Assembly: GCA_023392635.1 (NCBI GenBank)
Contig: JAEVYS010000073.1
Location: 1 to 9,522, forward strand
DNA from: Actinomycetes bacterium
GTDB taxonomy: Bacteria > Actinomycetota > Actinomycetes > Propionibacteriales > Propionibacteriaceae
Direction of reading: 5' to 3'
DNA length: 9,522 nt
Positions 6,048-9,522 of the stretch are shown here, piece by piece. The stretch's first letter is position 1. Each line of letters opens with the position of its first letter. Position numbers and translations under genes: made by a program. The notes below the pieces were generated by a model. The model was given only the letters and a program-made list of their open reading frames with translations, had not been told where the DNA came from and searched no databases.

Positions 6048-6839
6048 ATGGAAGTGCTGCTGCTCGGCACCGGCGCTGCGGACGGCATCCCGAACCCCTT
6101 CTGCCGGTGCGCCACCTGCGAGGACGCGCGGACGCGCGGAGAGCTGCGCACCCCCACGTCGGTACTCGTCGACGGGCGGCTGCTGATCGATCCCGGCCCG
6201 GAGGCGCCGCGACAGGTGTCCCGGCTGGGCCGCGACCTCGTCGCCCTGGAGGCCGTGCTGGCCGGTCACGCCCATGACGACCACCTCGACCCGGCGTTCC
6301 TCCTGCACCGCTCCTGGGTCGGCGGTTCCCCGTTGCGCGTCGCCGGCCCGGCGCCGGTGGTCGAGTGGTCCCGGCAGTGGCTCGAGCCGGGGCAGGAGGC
6401 CGTGTCGTTCACGACCCTCACCGCCGGGGACGAGCTCGACCTCGCCGGGTACCGGGTGACCGCGCTGGCCGCCAACCACGAAGCGTTCGGCGAAGCGCTG
6501 TGCTACCTCGTCGAGGGCCCGTCCGCCGCCCTGCTGTACGCGACCGACACCGGCCTGCTGCCGGAGTCCACCTGGCGGCAGCTCGCCGGGCGTCGGGTCG
6601 ACCTGGTGCTCCTCGAGGAGACCTTCGGCCCCTGCACCGGCAAGGGCGACCGACACCTCCACTTCGCCACCTTCGCGGCCACCCTCACCCGGCTGCACGG
6701 GGCCGGCGTGGTCGACGGGCGGACGCGGGTGGTCGCCGTCCACCTGGCGCACGACAACCCGCCGCTCGGTGAGCTGCGGGTTGTCCTTGCGGGCCTGGGA
6801 GCCGAGGTGCTCCCCGACGGCACCGCGATCACGCTCTAG
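6048..6839 (+). CDS. Metallo-beta-lactamase-fold hydrolase, PhnP-like
   Basis: The 263-residue product has the metal-binding set of this fold: GHAHDDH (H74, H76, D78, H79), H144, D167 in LLYATDTG and H232 in VAVHLAHDN. The N-terminus carries C19-R-C21-A-T-C24, which with H235 resembles the extra structural zinc site of the phosphodiesterase PhnP. A hydrolytic role on a phosphodiester-type substrate is therefore likely, but no phosphonate genes lie nearby. Similar domains in some Actinobacteria are, as I recall, attached to cobinamide kinase; this one stands alone. Start ATG 6048 follows GGGAGCGAG at 6 bases; GTG 6045 is an alternative adding one residue. It diverges from the two-domain VOC gene and its stop is 18 bases from the convergent small gene. 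Confidence 0.85.
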   Translation: MEVLLLGTGAADGIPNPFCRCATCEDARTRGELRTPTSVLVDGRLLIDPGPEAPRQVSRLGRDLVALEAVLAGHAHDDHLDPAFLLHRSWVGGSPLRVAGPAPVVEWSRQWLEPGQEAVSFTTLTAGDELDLAGYRVTALAANHEAFGEALCYLVEGPSAALLYATDTGLLPESTWRQLAGRRVDLVLLEETFGPCTGKGDRHLHFATFAATLTRLHGAGVVDGRTRVVAVHLAHDNPPLGELRVVLAGLGAEVLPDGTAITL

Positions 6840-6857
6840 ATGTCCCGGCGGCCAGGG

Positions 6858-7067
6858 TCAGGCGGTCGCCAGACGACGGGCCGGGCGCTGCTCCAGGCGT
6901 GCGGCGAGGGCCAGTTCGACGCTGGCCGCGCGGCGCAGCATGGCCGCCAGGGCGAACCGCGGGCGGCTCGTCGCGACCTCGAGGATCACAGGAGCGTCGG
7001 GGCGGGCCGAGGTGTTCTCCGCGGCCGTGCGCTCCAGGATCGGGGCATAGCTGACATATGCAGACAT
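6858..7067 (-). CDS. Small protein of unknown function (69 aa)
   Basis: I do not recognise this family. The protein begins MSAYVSYAPILERTAAEN, has no clear signal peptide or membrane segment, and its second half (about residues 38-69) is rich in alanine, arginine and leucine and probably helical (LAAMLRRAASVELALAARLE). It is judged real because AAGGAG (7074-7079) sits 6 bases before ATG 7067, because the product is not the low-complexity arginine/proline type seen in shadow frames, and because it fits exactly between neighbours. It lies 38 bases after the LacI-type gene on the same strand, so it may be co-transcribed. A longer overlapping frame (6829-7113) lacks a ribosome site and is rejected. 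Confidence 0.65.
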   Translation of the reverse strand: MSAYVSYAPILERTAAENTSARPDAPVILEVATSRPRFALAAMLRRAASVELALAARLEQRPARRLATA

Positions 7068-7080
7068 GGATGTCTCCTTG

Positions 7081-7100
7081 GGTGTGGTGTGGTGCGGTGT
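7081..7100. repeat. Pentanucleotide tandem repeat
   Basis: Four GGTGT-type units in a row (the third is GGTGC), trailing into GGCGA. It occupies the gap between the LacI-type stop codon (7106-7108) and the ribosome site of the small gene, so length changes would not disturb either reading frame. Confidence 0.7.
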
Positions 7101-7105
7101 GGCGA

Positions 7106-8164
7106 TCAGGCAACGGGTTGGGTGCTGCTGCGCACGATCAGCTCGTGCGGCAGGACGATCGTTCGGTTCACGCGCCCCGGATCGAGGAGCAGTTCGGCGG
7201 CAAGGCGTCCCTTGTCCCGGACGGGTTGGTGGATGGTGGTGAGGTTCGCGTCCGCCGAGTCCGGCAGGTCGTCGAAGCCGGCAACCGAGATGTCGTCCCC
7301 GGGCACCAGCCCCCGCTGGCGACAGGCGTCCATGAAGCCCAGGGCGATGACGTCGCTGATGCCGACCACGGCGGTCGGCCGGTCGCGGCGATCCAGCACC
7401 AGGTTTCCGGCGTTGCGCCCCGCGGACCGCGAGTTGGTCCCGACCGGGACGATGGTCACGTCCAGCCCGGCCAGGCCCTCGACCAGGCCGCTCAGGCGCA
7501 GGAAGTCGGAGAACCCGTAGTCACCGTTGGTGTTCACCAGGTGGGTGAACTCGGCCGGCGTGTACTCCCGCATCGCCGGCTGCGCGGGGTACGCGGTCTC
7601 GACGAGGACGAAGATGCGACGATGGCCGAGCCGGCGCAGGTGGCCGGCGAGGTCCATGGAGGCGGCATGGTCGTCGATCACCACGTAGTCGCCCTGGCTG
7701 TCGGCGTCCTTCACGTTGAGCGTGCAGTACACCGTCGGCAGGCCGCGTTCGCGCGCCCGCGCCATGGCCGGCTGATTGCCGCAGAGCCCTGCGACGCCGT
7801 CCACAGCGGCGCCCTGGATGGCGGCGAGCGCTTCGTGGTCCCCGGCCGGCACGCTGAGCAGCATGATGCTCGCCCTGTGCTGTTCCATGACCTCGCTGAA
7901 CGCCGCCAGCCAGGCCACGGAGAACGGGTCGGAGAAGGCGTAGGAGAGTTTCTCCTCGAAGGCGACCGCGAAGGTGTTGGTGCGCCCGGAGCGCAGTTGC
8001 CGCGCGAGCGCGTCGGGGCCGGTGTAGCCCATCTTCGCCGCCCGTTCGAGGACGCGGCGGCGCAACTCGGCGGAGAGCTGGTCGGGACGGTTGAACGCGT
8101 TCGACACCGTCATCACCGATACTCCCATCACCTTTGCGATGTCCTGCTGGGTCACCCTGACCAT
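7106..8164 (-). CDS. LacI-family transcriptional regulator
   Basis: The 352-residue product has the family layout: helix-turn-helix at residues 4-25 (TQQDIAKVMGVSVMTVSNAFN), hinge helix near 48-60 (PDALARQLRSGR), then a periplasmic-binding-protein-like effector domain, with PTAVVGISDVIALGFMDAC and VAGFDDLPDSADANLTTIHQ near the end. Such proteins usually repress sugar or small-molecule genes and release DNA when ligand binds; the ligand here is unknown and no transporter or sugar enzyme is in the window. ATG 8164 has AGGAGG (8172-8177) at 7 bases; the frame continues far upstream but only through antisense of other genes. Two operator-like sites lie 40-85 bases before the start, suggesting self-regulation and possibly control of the divergent VOC gene. 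Confidence 0.9.
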   Translation of the reverse strand: MVRVTQQDIAKVMGVSVMTVSNAFNRPDQLSAELRRRVLERAAKMGYTGPDALARQLRSGRTNTFAVAFEEKLSYAFSDPFSVAWLAAFSEVMEQHRASIMLLSVPAGDHEALAAIQGAAVDGVAGLCGNQPAMARARERGLPTVYCTLNVKDADSQGDYVVIDDHAASMDLAGHLRRLGHRRIFVLVETAYPAQPAMREYTPAEFTHLVNTNGDYGFSDFLRLSGLVEGLAGLDVTIVPVGTNSRSAGRNAGNLVLDRRDRPTAVVGISDVIALGFMDACRQRGLVPGDDISVAGFDDLPDSADANLTTIHQPVRDKGRLAAELLLDPGRVNRTIVLPHELIVRSSTQPVA

Positions 8165-8171
8165 CTCTCCA

Positions 8172-8177
8172 CCTCCT
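8172..8177 (-). promoter_or_regulatory. Shine-Dalgarno deciding the LacI-type start
   Basis: AGGAGG on the minus strand, 7 bases before ATG 8164. It rules out the in-frame ATG at 8197 and the long upstream extension. Confidence 0.75.
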
Positions 8178-8204
8178 CCCGCCTGCGGTACTTCCATGGT
8201 GTTC

Positions 8205-8216
8205 TTTATCGTTACA
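8205..8216. promoter_or_regulatory. LacI-type operator candidate, site 1
   Basis: TTTATCGTTACA, a degenerate 12-bp palindrome centred on CG, as is typical for LacI-family sites. Shares the core TATCGTTA with site 2, and lies 41 bases upstream of the regulator start. Confidence 0.5.
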
Positions 8217-8237
8217 GAGAACAAGGGCCCGAGCGTC

Positions 8238-8249
8238 TGTATCGTTAAA
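8238..8249. promoter_or_regulatory. LacI-type operator candidate, site 2
   Basis: TGTATCGTTAAA, 33 bases from site 1 centre to centre, close to three helical turns, so both sites face the same side. It lies 26 bases before the start of the divergent VOC gene. Confidence 0.5.
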
Positions 8250-8275
8250 GTTCGCGCCGCCTGCCACACTGAGGC

Positions 8276-8677
8276 ATGACCTGCCGGATCGCCCACACCA
8301 CCATCGACTGCCGGGACGCGTACGCGCTGTCCTCCTGGTGGAAGGAGGTGCTGCGCTACACCGACGACCCCGACGACCCGAACCTCCCCGGTGACGAGGA
8401 ATGCCTCATCGTGCCGGAGGGCGGCGGGCACGAGATCCTGTTCCTCGCGGTGCCCGAGGGCAAGGTCGTGAAGAACCGGGTGCACTTCGACCTGCGTCCC
8501 ACCGACCGCACGCGGGACGAAGAGGTCGAGCGGCTCCTCGACAGAGGCGCCACCCTTGTCGCCGACCACCGTGGCATCCACGGCCCGGGCACCGGCTGGT
8601 TCGTGCTGGCCGACCCCGAGGGCAACGAGTTCTGCGTGCTGCGCTCGGACGCCCAGCTGGCAGCGACGACTGGCTGA
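8276..8677 (+). CDS. Small VOC/glyoxalase-like protein
   Basis: This 133-residue single-unit VOC protein resembles the Glyoxalase_6-type group common in Actinobacteria. Candidate metal or active-site residues are H7 in IAHTTIDC, H70 in NRVHFDLRP and E118 in DPEGNEFCVL; an aromatic WWKEV motif follows the first strand. Many relatives have no known substrate, so resistance, isomerase or dioxygenase roles are all open. ATG 8276 has only a GAGG one base upstream, a weak ribosome site, so translation may be inefficient or depend on a very short leader. The stop codon TGA (8675-8677) is formed by the first bases of the 67-bp inverted repeat. It shares its upstream region with the LacI-type gene. 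Confidence 0.82.
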   Translation: MTCRIAHTTIDCRDAYALSSWWKEVLRYTDDPDDPNLPGDEECLIVPEGGGHEILFLAVPEGKVVKNRVHFDLRPTDRTRDEEVERLLDRGATLVADHRGIHGPGTGWFVLADPEGNEFCVLRSDAQLAATTG

Positions 8678-8740
8678 CGCACCGGGGACGGTTCCTTCTG
8701 CGTCAGCCTGACGCAGAAGGAACCGTCCCCGGTGCGTCAG
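8674..8740. repeat. Perfect 33+1+33 bp inverted repeat (REP-like palindrome)
   Basis: Left arm 8674-8706 and right arm 8708-8740 are exact inverse copies around the single base C8707. Each arm itself begins CTGACGCA and ends TGCGTCAG, so the octamer occurs four times; the interior holds GGGGACGGTTCC. The arm ends provide the TGA stops of both convergent genes. As RNA it would form a very long hairpin, plausibly a bidirectional terminator, though no U-tract follows. Repeats with a GGGGACGGTTCC-type core recall REP elements mobilised by REP-associated tyrosine transposases (RAYT); that assignment is from memory. Confidence 0.92.
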
Positions 8741-9468
8741 GTGGCATTCCACAGCCAGGTGTAGAACTCCTGCTTGGCCGCGTCCCGCTCGATGCCGTAC
8801 GCCTCCAGGAAGACGTCCTGCCAGCCCTCGCCGAAGTTCCAGCCGAGGCTGAGCAGGGCGGGCGCGAGGTCGCCCCACCGGTCACCGACGCCCAGCTTGC
8901 CGAGGTCGACGTACCCCACGCAGCGTCCGGTGTCGTCGAGCAGGAAGTTCGGGTTGCAGGCGTCCCCGTGGCAGGCGACCGGGTCGAGGTCGGGCCAGTT
9001 CGCGCGGTCGGGCCATTCGGTCCCGGACGTGCGGGCGAGCCGACCGGCGATCGAGTACTCCCAGGCGCAGCCGTCCACCGGCACGGCATCGTGGAAGCGG
9101 CGCAGGCCCCGCCCCAGTTCGGGAACGACGACCTCGGGCCGCCGGTTCCAGCCGCCGAGGACGGCCGAGGTGGCGTCGATCCCCTCGGTGCGCAACCACC
9201 GGTTGCCCAGGTCGTCCAGACCGTGGTCGATCGGACGCGGTGCCGCGACGAAGGCGCTGACCCAGCGCAGCCGCTCGAACTCGGGGTCCGCGTCGAACTC
9301 CCAGTGCGGCGGCCCGTACTTGACGTACTCGGCGCCGGCGCCGATGCGGTAGGTGACGCCACCGATCTCGTTGCGCCACACGATCTCGACCGGGCGCCCG
9401 GCAGCGAGCTCGACGACGACCGGCGGCACCGTGACGCCCTCGAAGCGGAGGTTGGGGTTGTCGGTCAT
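8737..9468 (-). CDS. Aminoglycoside phosphotransferase (APH)-family kinase
   Basis: The 243-residue product has the kinase-like layout of APH(3')-type enzymes: probable ATP-binding lysine K50 in GAGAEYVKYGP, the catalytic HGDACNPN (H167, D169, N174), and the Mg-binding GYVDLGKLGVGDRWGDLA (D188, D196). The end, LEAYGIERDAAKQEFYTWLW, also follows the APH(3') pattern. It could phosphorylate an aminoglycoside or another hydroxylated small molecule; the substrate is not provable here. ATG 9468 has GGAAGGA (9473-9479) at 4 bases; the frame is open to 9522, but that part is repeat sequence. The stop TGA (8737-8739) lies in the end of the inverted repeat, and a second copy of the repeat ends one base above the ribosome site, so any promoter lies in or beyond that repeat. 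Confidence 0.87.
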   Translation of the reverse strand: MTDNPNLRFEGVTVPPVVVELAAGRPVEIVWRNEIGGVTYRIGAGAEYVKYGPPHWEFDADPEFERLRWVSAFVAAPRPIDHGLDDLGNRWLRTEGIDATSAVLGGWNRRPEVVVPELGRGLRRFHDAVPVDGCAWEYSIAGRLARTSGTEWPDRANWPDLDPVACHGDACNPNFLLDDTGRCVGYVDLGKLGVGDRWGDLAPALLSLGWNFGEGWQDVFLEAYGIERDAAKQEFYTWLWNAT

Positions 9469-9479
9469 CGCATCCTTCC

Positions 9480-9522
9480 GTGACGCATCGGGGACGGTTC
9501 CAGGTGCGTCAGGCTGACGCAC
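9480..9522. repeat. Second REP-like palindrome, cut by window edge
   Basis: The left arm 9480-9512 matches the left arm of the first element at 28 of 33 positions; differences are at arm positions 1, 9 and 23-25 (TTC becomes AGG). A single G (9513) follows, then CTGACGCAC (9514-9522), which is exactly how the inverse of this arm should begin. The rest is outside the window. Confidence 0.85.

Noticed and set aside
6829..7113. A 94-codon minus-strand frame overlapping the small gene
   Set aside because: It overlaps the ends of both neighbours, lacks a ribosome site, and its product is compositionally like a shadow frame.
8674..8740. The inverted repeat read as an ordinary rho-independent terminator
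   Set aside because: No U-tract follows on either strand, the stem is far longer than usual, and a related copy occurs at 9480-9522, so it is better described as a repeat element that may also terminate.
8165..8878. N-terminal extension of the LacI-type protein to 590 residues
   Set aside because: The extension is antisense to the small VOC gene and crosses the inverted repeat; ATG 8164 has an ideal ribosome site and begins the canonical HTH.
8401..9483. A 360-codon plus-strand frame through the inverted repeat and antisense to the kinase
   Set aside because: The kinase on the opposite strand has intact catalytic motifs; this frame shows none and exists only because of GC bias.
9469..9522. 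Longer N-terminus of the APH-type kinase
   Set aside because: It would encode the palindromic repeat; GGAAGGA at 9473-9479 directs ATG 9468, and the conserved fold starts after it.

Overview
The window is dense, very GC-rich DNA with strong G/C third-position bias, GTG starts alongside ATG, and several TANNNT-type -10 candidates. Together with the family types (a membrane-fused copper nitrite reductase, a molybdopterin oxidoreductase with an N-terminal membrane region, actinobacterial-style small VOC and RibD_C proteins), this points to an Actinomycetota chromosome, perhaps Propionibacteriales; the lower rank is a guess. Eleven protein genes are supported. No rRNA, tRNA, CRISPR array or transposase gene was seen, and no gene-free stretch exceeds about 120 bases.

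Left third (1-3512), nitrogen-oxide/redox block. A leftward gene cut by the window edge encodes the membrane N-terminus of a molybdopterin-dependent oxidoreductase. Diverging from it across a spacer with the only marked A/T island in the window is an 855-residue protein that joins a polytopic membrane domain, an extra blue-copper (cupredoxin) domain and a complete two-domain NirK/AniA-type copper nitrite reductase with all catalytic and copper ligands in place. Directly downstream on the same strand is a small DUF2249 protein, a family often found with denitrification and NO genes. The pair probably forms an operon for nitrite reduction at the outer face of the membrane.

Middle (3517-6839), housekeeping and accessory genes in alternating orientation: a RibD_C/dihydrofolate-reductase-like protein (-), an aminodeoxychorismate-lyase-type PLP enzyme (+), a two-domain catechol-dioxygenase-like VOC protein (-), and a PhnP-like metallo-beta-lactamase-fold hydrolase (+). 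The VOC/hydrolase divergent spacer carries a perfect 7-4-7 palindrome lying on the -10 element of the VOC gene, a probable repressor site. Convergent gene ends are only 3-18 bases apart, with no hairpin terminator visible between them.

Right third (6858-9522): a LacI-family regulator (-) followed by an unrecognised 69-residue protein (-), with two near-identical operator-like sites 33 bp apart between the regulator and a divergent small VOC protein (+). Next is an aminoglycoside-phosphotransferase-like kinase (-). The most unusual structure lies here: a perfect 33+1+33 bp inverted repeat that supplies the stop codons of both the VOC gene and the kinase gene, and a second diverged copy at the window edge just upstream of the kinase. 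The kinase is therefore bracketed by two REP-like palindromes.
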